Assembly: GCA_016218915.1 (NCBI GenBank)
Contig: JACRCQ010000073.1
Coordinates: 162,100 to 226,099, forward strand
From: Deltaproteobacteria bacterium
GTDB lineage: Bacteria > Myxococcota_A > Polyangia > Polyangiales > Polyangiaceae
DNA length: 64,000 bases
Direction: 5' to 3'
The notes under the pieces are model-generated. The model saw nothing but the letters and a program-made list of their open reading frames with translations. It did no database searches and was not told the origin of the DNA. The translations under genes and the position numbers were made by a program. Positions 1 through 9,304 of the stretch are shown in pieces (position 1 is the first letter of the stretch; every line of letters begins with the position of its first letter).

Positions 1-217
1 ACCGTTTCGGGCCATGTTGCCCTGGCTATCCGCAGGAGCCTCGTTTTGATCAGTCCCCACACTAGGTTACGTGCAGAGCTGTTTGGGGTACTCGCTCAGC
101 GTTCGCGTTCGGTGGATGACCAGTCCCGTGGTTGGGACGGTCTTCGAGGGAGCGCGACGGCGCGCCGCTCTCGCTCGTGGGTGACGGTAGCGCGTCTGAC
201 GTTTGGGTGAGATCAAA

Positions 218-598
<381 letters not shown>

Positions 599-621
599 TC
601 AGCCCAGTCTTCCACACGAGA

Positions 622-660
622 GCGGCAGCTTCCTGTGTCGAGGTGACACAGAGCTGCCGC
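622..660 (+). terminator. Strong stem-loop after the RRM gene
   Basis: The arms 622-630 and 652-660 are perfect complements (9 bp). They are extended, across a 2-base bulge at 631-632, by the pair 633-639 and 645-651 (7 bp) around the loop 640-644. It sits 24 bases after the RRM stop and 10 bases before the next ATG. No T-run follows, so it may act as a weak terminator, an mRNA 3'-end stabiliser, or a translational control element for the downstream gene. Confidence 0.5.
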
Positions 661-670
661 GCTCTGTTCC

Positions 671-1345
671 ATGCCCTATGATTGGCCGGAACGGAGGGAC
701 GGTCCGGTGCCGGACACCGAAGTGACGCTCTGGGCTCGCGAGCAGCTCGTACGACGCATCGAGCGAGCGGAGCACATCAGCACCCGGGTGGCCCGCGCCA
801 TGCGCGAAGTCCCGCGCCACGTGTTCGTGCCCGCTGACCTGCTGGACCGAGCCTACGAGGATGGCCCGCTGCCGATCGGCGACGGGCAGACCATCTCCCA
901 GCCCACGGTCGTCGCCTTGATGAGCGATGCGCTGCAGCTCCAGGGCAATGAGCGCATTCTGGAGATAGGCACTGGCTCGGGCTACCAGGCCGCGGTGCTG
1001 TCGAGGCTGTGCGCCGACGTGCAGAGTCTGGAAGTTGTTGAGGCGCTCGCCGATCGTGCGAGAGCAGCGCTAGCGTCGGTCGGCTACGACAACGTGCAGG
1101 TGCATCTGCGAGACGGGTTTTTCGGGATGCCGGAGCTGGCGCCCTTCGACGGTGTGATCATCACGGCAGCGCCGGCCGAAGTTCCGGTCCGCCTGCTAGA
1201 GCAGCTGCGAGAGGGGGGACGGATGGTGGTGCCGGTCGGCCCGGTGTTTGGGGTGCAGCACCTGCTGGTGCTGCGCAAGCATCAGGGGCAGGTGGAGCGT
1301 ACGAACCTGGGGCCAGTTCGGTTCGTGCCGATGGTGGGCGGCTGA
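671..1345 (+). CDS. pcm: Protein-L-isoaspartate O-methyltransferase
   Basis: SAM-dependent methyltransferase that methylates isoaspartyl residues in aged proteins and starts their repair; cytoplasmic. Its 224 residues match the family length. Visible signatures are VPRHVFVP before the methyltransferase domain, the substrate-side loop GDGQTISQPTVVALM, SAM motif I as LEIGTGSGYQAAVL (about residues 95-108), and the C-terminal GGRMVVPVG strand. The start is uncertain: the ATG at 671 has no clear ribosome site, and in-frame GTG codons follow within 20 codons. It lies directly behind the RRM gene and hairpin, so it may be transcribed separately. Confidence 0.93.
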   Translation: MPYDWPERRDGPVPDTEVTLWAREQLVRRIERAEHISTRVARAMREVPRHVFVPADLLDRAYEDGPLPIGDGQTISQPTVVALMSDALQLQGNERILEIGTGSGYQAAVLSRLCADVQSLEVVEALADRARAALASVGYDNVQVHLRDGFFGMPELAPFDGVIITAAPAEVPVRLLEQLREGGRMVVPVGPVFGVQHLLVLRKHQGQVERTNLGPVRFVPMVGG

Positions 1346-1499
1346 AATCTGGAAGCCCAACCCCAATCCAGCGTTGTTTGACGGACAAGCCTTGCCGCAA
1401 TTCAAAAAGCACGATGAATTGCCGGCAGTTGTCGACATCCTCCTGTGTGCGTCCCAAGGTAAAGCGACGAATCTTCCACCCGGAGAAAGACCTGATAAG

Positions 1500-2156
1500 A
1501 TGCCGCGCATGAATACCCGAACCCTCACGATCGTAGCGGTCGCAGCTGTTGCTTCGCTCACGGCCTGCAAGTCCATTGCCCCCCCGTTTGACCGGCTCAA
1601 GGACTCGCCCATCACGGTCTACCGTCTGCAGAACTACGAGCCCCCGGCCGTTGCGACTGCGACCCCGGTGCCTGGTGCCACAGCCGGCGCGCCGATGATC
1701 CCGGGCCTGCCCCCAGAGATCCAGAACTGGGTCACGCAGGGTGCTGCGGGCATGGGTTCGCTGATTCCCCCCGGCCTGCTGCCTCCTGGCCTGATCCCCG
1801 GAACCGCGCCTGGCGCTGCGCCCCCGGTTGCCGCTCCACCGCCGGATGCCCCGCGCTTCGAGGGATTCAGGATCCTCGGTCAGGCGCAGGCGATGGATCA
1901 GAAGCTCAAGGAAGACCTCGCCACGCTGTTCGGCACCGAGTCGAACTTCGACAGCGCGATGGCGCAGTGCCTCTACCCGGAAGTGGGCGTGTCCTTCCAG
2001 CAGCCCCCTCCGATGCTGCCTGACAACGTGCTCGTGTCCTTCTCCTGCAACCACGTCGAAGCCAAGAACTTCCAGTGGCCGCACCCGAACAAGGGGCTCA
2101 AGCAGGAAACGATCAAGAAGTTCTCCGAGATCAACAAGAAGCTGTTCGGCGGCTGA
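1500..2156 (+). CDS. Small proline-rich lipoprotein, function unknown
   Basis: Predicted 218-residue lipoprotein. After a short basic start the hydrophobic segment ends in a lipobox (SLTAC), so the mature protein should begin at that Cys and be membrane-anchored in the envelope. A Pro/Gly/Ala-rich stretch (about residues 45-120) leads to a more ordered C-terminal domain containing two further cysteines (AQCLYPEV and VSFSCNHVEAKN) that could pair. ATG codons at 1500 and 1509 are both possible; GGAGA at 1482-1486 favours 1500. I do not recognise the family. It converges on the end of the bat operon. Confidence 0.75.
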   Translation: MPRMNTRTLTIVAVAAVASLTACKSIAPPFDRLKDSPITVYRLQNYEPPAVATATPVPGATAGAPMIPGLPPEIQNWVTQGAAGMGSLIPPGLLPPGLIPGTAPGAAPPVAAPPPDAPRFEGFRILGQAQAMDQKLKEDLATLFGTESNFDSAMAQCLYPEVGVSFQQPPPMLPDNVLVSFSCNHVEAKNFQWPHPNKGLKQETIKKFSEINKKLFGG

Positions 2157-2182
2157 CAGGCGCTTCGCAGGCCGATTGCTGA

Positions 2183-2986
2183 TCACCGTTGGATGACGCG
2201 CAACGTCGACGCGTTCGTCCACCCCTCGCCCGTTCCATATCGAATCAAGGTCAGGCTGCCGCGTCGGTCGAGCACGTCCACCCGAGCGGCCTCTGGCACA
2301 GGCTCGACGTTACGCGTCAGCCCTCGCTCGTCGAGCAGGCGTGCTTCGGTCGCGACCACGACCGCAGGCGAGGTGCTCTGGCGCAGGTGTCGTGCGGTCC
2401 AGGTAACCACGCCGAACAAGAGCAGGCCGATGGCGCCGAGCGGCGCTGCGATCAGTCCGGCAAGCTTGAGAGCCGGGCTGCTGAACTTCCGAAGCACGAG
2501 CCCAACAGAGAGCACGACCGTCGAGAGCAGCGCGGATGCGGCCCACACCCCTTCCGGGGCCAGCCCCACGATCGCGCGATCAATCGACGGACGTGCTTGC
2601 ACCTGGGCCGGTCCGCCTCGCTGCGCCCTGCGTCGGGCCACTTCTGCCCGCACCAGATCGAGCGAGCGCTCCGCATCCGGATCACTCGGTCGTTGCACCA
2701 GGCACTCCTCGAACCCTGCGGCGGCTCGCCCGAGATCTCCGGGTTGCTCCGCGTGAGCGCGCACCCGCGCGAGATACGCCAACCCGCGATCGTAGGCCGC
2801 GTCCGGGTGCGCAAAGCCCCGGTCCGCAAGCGCCTCGAACGTCGAGATCGCGCGGTCGTACGCACCCTCGCTGAGCGCGGCCACGCCTCGATCGAACAGC
2901 TGTTGATCCGTGTCCTCGGCGCGCGCAGGTGTCGCAACGAGCAGAGGAAGCATCAGAGCCGCGACCGTAAGGGAGCGGGTGCTCAT
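2183..2986 (-). CDS. batE: BatE-like TPR/SH3 membrane protein
   Basis: Last gene of the minus-strand bat operon, 267 residues. It has a signal peptide ending near ARA, TPR-like helices (about residues 25-110, with LFDRGVAALSEGAYDRAI), two hydrophobic segments (about 130-185) and a C-terminal SH3-like domain containing VDVLDRRGSLTLIRYGTGEGW. This layout matches BatE of Bacteroides-type Bat systems, thought to help assemble a periplasmic complex. The ATG at 2986 overlaps the batD stop by 4 bases (ATGA) and follows a GAGGGGGG ribosome site, so I prefer it to the longer reading. Confidence 0.8.
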   Translation of the reverse strand: MSTRSLTVAALMLPLLVATPARAEDTDQQLFDRGVAALSEGAYDRAISTFEALADRGFAHPDAAYDRGLAYLARVRAHAEQPGDLGRAAAGFEECLVQRPSDPDAERSLDLVRAEVARRRAQRGGPAQVQARPSIDRAIVGLAPEGVWAASALLSTVVLSVGLVLRKFSSPALKLAGLIAAPLGAIGLLLFGVVTWTARHLRQSTSPAVVVATEARLLDERGLTRNVEPVPEAARVDVLDRRGSLTLIRYGTGEGWTNASTLRVIQR

Positions 2987-4884
2987 TCCCCCCTCGCGCG
3001 CTTGGGGGAAAGCTTGCCGCTGATCGATTCGCACGAATCGATCAGCGCGCGCACCGCCTGGCTGTCCGCATCAGGCTCGAAGCGCACGCGCTCGCAGCCA
3101 TCGAGGACCTCCACCGCGGTGCGAGCTGCGGCGGCGTCCACACCAAGCTCGATCAGGGTCTCAGCCAGGCGCTCTCGGAGCACGCCGCGGGAGCGCAGGC
3201 CGGTGGATGACTCGATCGACGCGTGCAGCGCCCGCTCGATCGCAGCCGCTGCGTCGACGTACTTGCCGTTCTTGCATTCCTGTTTCGCCTGGCGCAGGGC
3301 CTGGGAAATCTGCCTGGCGAGCGAGTCGCGCGCGCTGCGCCATCGTCCGGTGAGCTTGCGCTTTGCGAACGCGCCCGCACCGAACAGAAGCACGGAAGAA
3401 GGCGCTGCAGCGAGGAAGATCCAGTACGACGCTCGATCGCTCAGGGGGACCGATGCCAAGGGGGCAGGGCCGAGCGATCGACGAATCCCTGCGACGGTTC
3501 CGAACGGGTCGGGCTCTGGCGCAGCGCTGGTCGCAGGGGCTGTGCTGGGCGTGACCATCACCTTCCCGAGCTGTGCCTGGGCCACTTCGTAGGCACGACG
3601 GTCAGGGTCGTAGAAGGGCAGGGCGATCTCCCCGAGATCCACCTGCCCTGGGGTCTGGATGCGCACCACGTAGCGAAACGTTCGCGCGCCTGAGACCCGA
3701 TCGTTCTGCACTTCGATTCGCTCTCGAACCTCGGGCTCGAGCCATTCGACTCCAGTCCGAGCAGGCACCGGCAACGTGAGCGGCAGGTTGCCAGTTCCTG
3801 CCACGCTCACAGTCACTCCCACCGCGCCCGATGCCTCGATGGAACGCGGATCGACCGTGGCCGTCAGGGAGAAACGTCCCACGTCGCCCGCACGGAACCC
3901 GACCGGACGCCCTTCCGTGGGTGCGTCCGAAACCGAGATGGCGAGCGGATTGCTCTGGCGCGAGGCGACCGCAGCGCCGCGTCCGCGCATGAAGCCGAAG
4001 CCGGCGAAGCTGCCCCGCATCGGCCCGATCTCGAGGCGTCCAGAGCGGAGCGGGAACAGCGCGATCTTGCGCAGCAGCTCGGCCTTCCAGGGATTGCCGC
4101 CGACATAGGCGACACGCGGCTCCTGCTCGGTTCCCGGCTGCACGAGCTGGCGCTGGAAGAAGTCCGGCGTGGAAGGCTCATGAATCTCGACGGCTTCGGC
4201 CGAGCCATTGCGCGTGTACTGGTAGATCGACAGCGTCACCTGCTCGCCGACCACGGCCTGGGACTTGTCCGCGATGGCGCGGAGGAACACGGACGAGTCC
4301 GGGGCCACGTTCATGGCGAGCGCTGGATCCGATGGCGGCTCCGGAGGCGTGGGCGGCTCCAGCAGATCCTCGTTGATGCCAGGGATGCGGCCGAACGGAA
4401 GCTGAGGGAGAAGCCCGAAGGGATCCAGCGGATTTTGCGGTGGCTTGGAGCCGCGCGGGACGACTTTGACGTCCACGAGATTGCTCTGGAACACGCGACC
4501 GTCGTGCTCCACGGTAAGCGGGCCGATTCGGAACTTGCCTGTGCGCGCGGCTTCCACGTGCCAGGTCGCTTCGATGCCGGAGTGTACGATCGGCTGGCTT
4601 CCGAGCGTGGCTTCGGTGCGCGTTGCCACCTGCGGACCTGCGCGCAGCACCAGCCCGGGCGGCAGCTTGAGCTTGGGCCGGACCGGCTGCTTCTCCCGGC
4701 GTCCGACCAGCGCGATGAGCTGCACCGCGAACATCTCGCCCACTTCCACTTCGTTGGGTTGCGCGGATGCGCGGATGCGTGGCGGCTCGCCTCCCTGCGC
4801 CATCACGGGCGGCGCCCCTGCCAGCAGCGTCACGATCATTGCGACGCAAAGGAACAGGAAACGGACCGTTCGCCCGGAGCTCAC
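2983..4884 (-). CDS. batD: BatD family protein
   Basis: Large periplasmic Bat protein of 633 residues. It has an N-terminal signal peptide (FLFLCVAMIVTLLAGAPPVMA), then repeated immunoglobulin-like beta domains typical of BatD, for example VEVGEMFAVQLIALVG and VVGEQVTLSIYQYTRNG. A single membrane helix follows near residues 488-510, then a cytoplasmic helical tail rich in Arg and Lys. BatD is encoded with VWA proteins and MoxR ATPases across many phyla; its exact role is unsettled. It overlaps both neighbours by 4 bases, so translation is probably coupled. Confidence 0.88.
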   Translation of the reverse strand: MSSGRTVRFLFLCVAMIVTLLAGAPPVMAQGGEPPRIRASAQPNEVEVGEMFAVQLIALVGRREKQPVRPKLKLPPGLVLRAGPQVATRTEATLGSQPIVHSGIEATWHVEAARTGKFRIGPLTVEHDGRVFQSNLVDVKVVPRGSKPPQNPLDPFGLLPQLPFGRIPGINEDLLEPPTPPEPPSDPALAMNVAPDSSVFLRAIADKSQAVVGEQVTLSIYQYTRNGSAEAVEIHEPSTPDFFQRQLVQPGTEQEPRVAYVGGNPWKAELLRKIALFPLRSGRLEIGPMRGSFAGFGFMRGRGAAVASRQSNPLAISVSDAPTEGRPVGFRAGDVGRFSLTATVDPRSIEASGAVGVTVSVAGTGNLPLTLPVPARTGVEWLEPEVRERIEVQNDRVSGARTFRYVVRIQTPGQVDLGEIALPFYDPDRRAYEVAQAQLGKVMVTPSTAPATSAAPEPDPFGTVAGIRRSLGPAPLASVPLSDRASYWIFLAAAPSSVLLFGAGAFAKRKLTGRWRSARDSLARQISQALRQAKQECKNGKYVDAAAAIERALHASIESSTGLRSRGVLRERLAETLIELGVDAAAARTAVEVLDGCERVRFEPDADSQAVRALIDSCESISGKLSPKRARGE

Positions 4885-5885
4885 TTGTCCACCATGCCAC
4901 GGGCACGCTTGCGCGAAGCGCGATTCTTCGCGTCCTGCAGCTGCACCGTGGGCGCGGACTCGAGCATGTCGAGCATGCGCTCGTCCTGGTTCTGGCTCTG
5001 CGGTGGCGGCTGCTGCCCGCCGTCCGGTGCACCGGCCTCCGGCTGCTGGTTCTGCGGATCCGGCTGACGCCCGTCCGGCTGCGCGTCCTTGTCGCCGCTG
5101 TCATTGCCGCTCCCGCCGTCCGGCGGTCCGCCTTCCGGCTTGCCCTCGGCGGCATCCGGTGGCCCGTCCTGGGGCCCGTCATTGGCTCCATCCGGCGACC
5201 CTGAGTCAGGCGCCATCTGGTCCTGGTCCGCGTCCTTGCCCGCGTCGCGCCTGTTCTCTTCCTCGATCCGACGTAGCGCGACCGCACGGTTCCACGCAGC
5301 GTCTCGCCCTATGCCGTCGCCTGCATCCTCGGGCACTCCGGGGATCAGCTTGAGCGCTTCGTCGTAGGCGGAGACCGCGGCCTGGTAGCCGCGACGCAGG
5401 AACTCGAGGTTGCCTTCGAGGTACCTTGCGCGAGCCTGCAGCTCGACCGGGACCTCAGGCGAGCTGGAGATGGCCCGCAGGATGCGCAAGGCGCACTCGA
5501 CCTGATCCGAGCGCAGCTGCATCTCGGTCTGCTGCTCAGGAGTCGGGCCTGCGTCCCCGAATACGTCCTCCTCGCCAAACCTGCGCCCGAACTTCTCGCC
5601 GAGATGAAAGAGCGCCAGCCCGAGATCGAACGTGGCGTTGGGCATCTGCTTGACGCGGTCCGGCACTCCAATCTGGGCTTCTGCGCAGGCACCGGTCTGC
5701 AGGAATCCTTCGAGCAGCTCTGCAGCTGCGCCTGCCTCCCCTGCGTCGAGCTGGGCAATGGCCTTCTCCACGGCAGGAGCGTTGCGCTCGAACGGCCGCG
5801 TGGGGTTCCAGTCGCACGCGGCCGCGAGCATCGCGCAGCATAGCGCGCACGCAGCGGCCGAAGCCTTGAAGAAGCGATCAGACAC
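4881..5885 (-). CDS. BatC-like TPR lipoprotein
   Basis: 334-residue protein between the VWA pair and batD, the position of BatC. It starts at GTG 5885, overlapping the preceding gene. A hydrophobic signal ends in a lipobox (MLAAAC). TPR-like helices follow (about residues 35-200, with FDLGLALFHLGEKFG and ARYLEGNLEFLRRGYQAAVSAY). A long Asp/Gly/Pro/Gln-rich disordered segment comes next (about 225-310), then a basic end (KNRASRKRARGMVDK). The acidic low-complexity tail is common in BatC proteins. Homology rests on TPRs and gene order, so I leave the symbol blank. Confidence 0.8.
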   Translation of the reverse strand: MSDRFFKASAAACALCCAMLAAACDWNPTRPFERNAPAVEKAIAQLDAGEAGAAAELLEGFLQTGACAEAQIGVPDRVKQMPNATFDLGLALFHLGEKFGRRFGEEDVFGDAGPTPEQQTEMQLRSDQVECALRILRAISSSPEVPVELQARARYLEGNLEFLRRGYQAAVSAYDEALKLIPGVPEDAGDGIGRDAAWNRAVALRRIEEENRRDAGKDADQDQMAPDSGSPDGANDGPQDGPPDAAEGKPEGGPPDGGSGNDSGDKDAQPDGRQPDPQNQQPEAGAPDGGQQPPPQSQNQDERMLDMLESAPTVQLQDAKNRASRKRARGMVDK

Positions 5886-6960
5886 GGCGCTTCCTCCTGG
5901 TGGTACGGGTGGGTCGCTGCTGCGCCACCTGCGCCTGGACGAACTTGCGCGCACGCGACTGTCCCAGGAACGTCTCCACGAGCAGCAGGATCAAGGCTGC
6001 ACCGAGCGGGTACTGGTAGACATCTGCGTAGACGGTCTCGACCTTCTCCGCGAGCTCGCTGTGCATCATCTGCCCGAGCTCGCGCGCGATCACGTCGATG
6101 CCCGTGGCGCCCCGCTCCGACCGCACGACGTGCCCATTGGCCGCCTGGGCGATCGACACGAGCTGCCCTTCGCCTTCGCTGGTCAGCGAGGTCATCAGCG
6201 GCTGCCCGTTGTCGTCGTTGCGGAATCCCATCACCCGCCCGGTCCCGTCGACCTCCGGAATGCGCTCCGGCGTGCGCCCGCCGATCTGCACGACGTCGAT
6301 CGTGGTCCCGCCCTGGCCGATCGACTTGGCTGTGCCGACCGGATCTCCTTCGAGATCCTCGCCGTCCGTGATCAGCACGATCACGCGTCGGTGATCCTTG
6401 GAGCGTGGATCGCTCTGGAGCAGCTCCCGTGCGCGCTCCAGGGCGCGCGCGATCGCCGTGCCGCCGATCGGCATGTCGTTGGGCTCCATCTGACGCAGGA
6501 ACTGGGCGATGGCGGCGCCGTCGCTGGTGAGCGGGAATCCAATGGGCTCGCCGGCAAAGGCGACAGCAGCGAAGCGCGCTCCTGGCAATCCGCGAATGAG
6601 CCGGGCCACTTCCGCCTTGGCGCGTGCGATGCGCGATGGGGCTACGTCGCGCGCATACATGCTCTTTGAGTAGTCGAGCACGATCACCACATCGAGGTTC
6701 GTGGCAGGGATCAGGCGCGTGCCCCGCCCGTGCTGAGGGCGCGTGAGCGCCACGAACGCGAAGATCGTTGCCAGGACGATCATCACGCCCTTGGCAGCCC
6801 TGCGTCCGCTGCCACGGCTCGTCAGCAGCTCGCCGACGCGCGGGGCATCGCCGAACTTCTTGATCGACTTGACCAGGGCGAGCCCACCAGCGATCAGCAG
6901 GATGGCGACGAGCAGGGCGGACAGCGCCCCGAAGAACCACAGCGGGTGCGCGAACTTCAT
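5878..6960 (-). CDS. batB: VWA-domain protein, BatB-like
   Basis: Membrane-anchored von Willebrand factor A protein, 360 residues. Two N-terminal hydrophobic helices come first, then a VWA domain (about residues 85-290) with an intact MIDAS metal site: DYSKSM (DxSxS), and later TDGEDLEGD for the second metal loop. A third helix lies near the C-terminus (ALILLLVETFL), followed by a very basic tail. The ATG at 6960 overlaps the upstream VWA gene by 4 bases; the reading from 6981 lies mostly inside that gene and is less likely. It probably acts with its neighbour as a paired VWA complex recruited by MoxR. Confidence 0.88.
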   Translation of the reverse strand: MKFAHPLWFFGALSALLVAILLIAGGLALVKSIKKFGDAPRVGELLTSRGSGRRAAKGVMIVLATIFAFVALTRPQHGRGTRLIPATNLDVVIVLDYSKSMYARDVAPSRIARAKAEVARLIRGLPGARFAAVAFAGEPIGFPLTSDGAAIAQFLRQMEPNDMPIGGTAIARALERARELLQSDPRSKDHRRVIVLITDGEDLEGDPVGTAKSIGQGGTTIDVVQIGGRTPERIPEVDGTGRVMGFRNDDNGQPLMTSLTSEGEGQLVSIAQAANGHVVRSERGATGIDVIARELGQMMHSELAEKVETVYADVYQYPLGAALILLLVETFLGQSRARKFVQAQVAQQRPTRTTRRKRRV

Positions 6961-8099
6961 GGGAACCTCCTCAGGGCCCATGCTCGCACCAGCGCATCGA
7001 GCGCGATGAGCAGCACCGCGGGCAGAAGCATCATCGGAAACAGGTCGTCGAACGATGCCAGGCTCGCCTCGAAACGGGTCTTCTCCAGGTGGTTGAGCAC
7101 GTCGTGCATGCTCTCGCTCAGCCCCTTGGCATCGGTCGCAACGTACGCTTCCCCGCCCGTGTCGCCCGCCATTTTCTTGAGCAGCTCCGGGTTCACCGGG
7201 TAGCGGACGCGCACGTAGCGAGGATTTCCGAAGTAGTCGAACCCGTCCTGGACCTCCACGTCGTCGCCGTTGCCGATCTGGATCGTGTACACCTTGCAGC
7301 CCACGACCTTCGCAAGATGGGCCGCGTAGTCGGGGGCGATCGAGCCTGCGTTGTTGTCGCCGTCGGTCAGCAGCAGGACCGTCTTGGAGCGCGCTTCGCT
7401 GCGGCGTAGCCGCGCCACGGCCACCCCCACTGCGTCGCCGATCGCGGTCGCGGAGTTGTCGATCAGCTCGAGCGACATCTTGCTGACCAATGTATCGAGC
7501 AGGTGGTAGTCGAGCGTGGGCGGCGACAGCACGTACGCGGCCTTGCCGAACACGACCACGCCGATGCGATCGGTCTTGCGTCGCCCGATGAAGTCGCGGA
7601 TGACCTCCTTGGCGACATCGAGCCGCGTGGGGCGTTGGATACCGGTCGGACGCGACGGGAGCGAGCCCGGCGGCGCGTCCATGATCGCCTTCATCGACCC
7701 GGACAGGTCGAGCACCAGGATGATGTCGATCCCTTTCTCGTCGGAGGAATCAGGGCGCGAGTAGGACACCGGGCGCGCGAGCGACAAGGCGATGAAGATC
7801 AGGGCGGCTGCCCGAAGCACGCCGGGAACGTCGCGCAGCCAGGCGCGCACCCCCTTGGGGCCTGCGGCCAGAGGAGCGATCGTGCCCAGCCGCAGCCGCG
7901 GCGTTCTCGCATCCTCTCCGAACGTGCCGCGCCACAGTGCAAAAGGAACCACCAGCAGCAGCAGCAGCGCCCACGGGTTCTGCCAGCTCACGCCGAGCCA
8001 TTCCTCTCCGCGCTCGAGCAGCGGCCAGAGCATCGCTGCGCCGAGCACCAGGGCCAGCAGGAGCAGCACGAGCGCCAGACGTCCGAGCTTGCGCTTCAT
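6957..8099 (-). CDS. batA: VWA-domain protein, BatA-like
   Basis: First of two consecutive VWA proteins, 380 residues. N-terminal transmembrane helices (LALVLLLLALVLGAAMLW and WALLLLLVVPFALW) precede a BatA-type linker and a VWA domain with a complete MIDAS motif, DLSGSM, plus TDGDNNAG. A C-terminal hydrophobic helix lies near the end (MMLLPAVLLIALDALV). It overlaps batB and the upstream gene by 4 bases each. In the family this protein forms the core of a membrane complex acted on by MoxR; the pathway role, originally called aerotolerance, is debated. Confidence 0.9.
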   Translation of the reverse strand: MKRKLGRLALVLLLLALVLGAAMLWPLLERGEEWLGVSWQNPWALLLLLVVPFALWRGTFGEDARTPRLRLGTIAPLAAGPKGVRAWLRDVPGVLRAAALIFIALSLARPVSYSRPDSSDEKGIDIILVLDLSGSMKAIMDAPPGSLPSRPTGIQRPTRLDVAKEVIRDFIGRRKTDRIGVVVFGKAAYVLSPPTLDYHLLDTLVSKMSLELIDNSATAIGDAVGVAVARLRRSEARSKTVLLLTDGDNNAGSIAPDYAAHLAKVVGCKVYTIQIGNGDDVEVQDGFDYFGNPRYVRVRYPVNPELLKKMAGDTGGEAYVATDAKGLSESMHDVLNHLEKTRFEASLASFDDLFPMMLLPAVLLIALDALVRAWALRRFP

Positions 8100-9304
8100 G
8101 CAGCACCTCCAGCGTGCGGTGCGCGCGTCGACGAAGGCGGCCCGTGCGGCATCGTATCGCGCACGACCTGCTCGGCCTGCTTGAGCACGCTGTCACAATC
8201 CTCCGGCGTCGGGGCCATGCGGGCGAACTTCACCAGGTCGCACTCCTCGAGCATCGTCACGATCGCTGCAAAGCAGGACACAGGCGGGCTGGTCGCGCGC
8301 AGGCACTGGACCACTTCGTCCGAGGTTGATTCGATGCCGTCGAACCCGTACCGCAGGCCGAGGTAGCGACGCACAGCATCGGACACCAGGTCATAGTGCT
8401 CGGAGAACTGCCCCTTGGCCGCGAGCCCGGCCTTGCGCACCGCGGCCAGCTCCTCGAACGCTATCTCCCACGGTGGTCGCGGTGGCGGCGGCGGCGGAAC
8501 CGGCTTGGGCCTGCGGATCCACTTGAGGATCAGCCACGTGAGCAGGGCAGCCACGGCCCCGCCAATGATGAGGCCGTAGGACAAGTCCCGTGCGAGCGTC
8601 CAAAGCTCACGCTGATGTCTCGGCGCCGGGTTCGGCTTGGGCATCGCGTCCGGCACGCTCGCCGTCGGGTCCTCCACCTGGATCGAATGCGGCGCGGTGC
8701 AAAGCGTGACCAGCTCGCCGCTCGCGCGCGCCACGGCCACTGGCACCGGAGGCAGCAGCATCTGCTGGCGACCCGCCTTGGCAGGCAGCGCCACGAACGA
8801 GATCGTCACCTCGGTCACCGCGCGGTCACCCTGCAAGGTGGTGGAGACGCTGGGGCCTGAGCCTCCATCGGGCGATGGTACGTGGAAGCCTGCTTCAGCC
8901 AGGGCCCTTGCGGTCTCGCTGCCGGACTGTACGTTGATCCCGTTGGGGAACACGGTCTCGCCTTTGCCGTGCTCGACCAGGATCCTCAGGGGCAGCGCAT
9001 GACCTGCCATGCCGCGCGCCGGGAAGCTCTCCTTGAACTTCGGACGAAGCGCTTCTGAAGGCACATGCTCGAAGCAGCTCGTCCAGATCTTCGCACCATC
9101 CAGATCCGCATCTGCGGGGCCGGAATCCACAACGCCGGCATCGCTGATCGCAGTTGCGCCCGCATCATCCGCGTAGGAGTCGCGCGGGATCGCGAAGCAC
9201 GCGATCAGCGCCAGAGCCGCGATCCCTGGAGCCGCGAACCTTGGAGCCGCGACGCATGGAGCCGCGACCGTCAGGGAGCGGGCATCTTTGGCCACGCGGG
9301 TCAT
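8096..9304 (-). CDS. Bat-operon membrane protein, DUF4381-like
   Basis: 402-residue protein between the DUF58 gene and batA. It has a signal-like N-terminus, a periplasmic beta-rich domain with features like BatD Ig modules, and a transmembrane helix (GLIIGGAVAALLTWLILKWI). A proline run follows, then a cytoplasmic helical domain with the pattern seen in DUF4381-type proteins (PWEIAFEELAAVRKAG to VVRDT). Such proteins usually sit exactly here in moxR-DUF58-VWA clusters. ATG 9304 overlaps the upstream stop by 4 bases and is preferred over the longer frame. The DUF assignment is from memory of domain layout and should be confirmed. Confidence 0.7.
   Translation of the reverse strand: MTRVAKDARSLTVAAPCVAAPRFAAPGIAALALIACFAIPRDSYADDAGATAISDAGVVDSGPADADLDGAKIWTSCFEHVPSEALRPKFKESFPARGMAGHALPLRILVEHGKGETVFPNGINVQSGSETARALAEAGFHVPSPDGGSGPSVSTTLQGDRAVTEVTISFVALPAKAGRQQMLLPPVPVAVARASGELVTLCTAPHSIQVEDPTASVPDAMPKPNPAPRHQRELWTLARDLSYGLIIGGAVAALLTWLILKWIRRPKPVPPPPPPRPPWEIAFEELAAVRKAGLAAKGQFSEHYDLVSDAVRRYLGLRYGFDGIESTSDEVVQCLRATSPPVSCFAAIVTMLEECDLVKFARMAPTPEDCDSVLKQAEQVVRDTMPHGPPSSTRAPHAGGAA

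Noticed and set aside
1..217. Possible gene on the left edge
   Set aside because: No frame there has a plausible start, and the opposite-strand frame at 62-412 overlaps the RRM domain. It may hold the RRM gene's promoter and leader, but no clear -35/-10 pair was seen.
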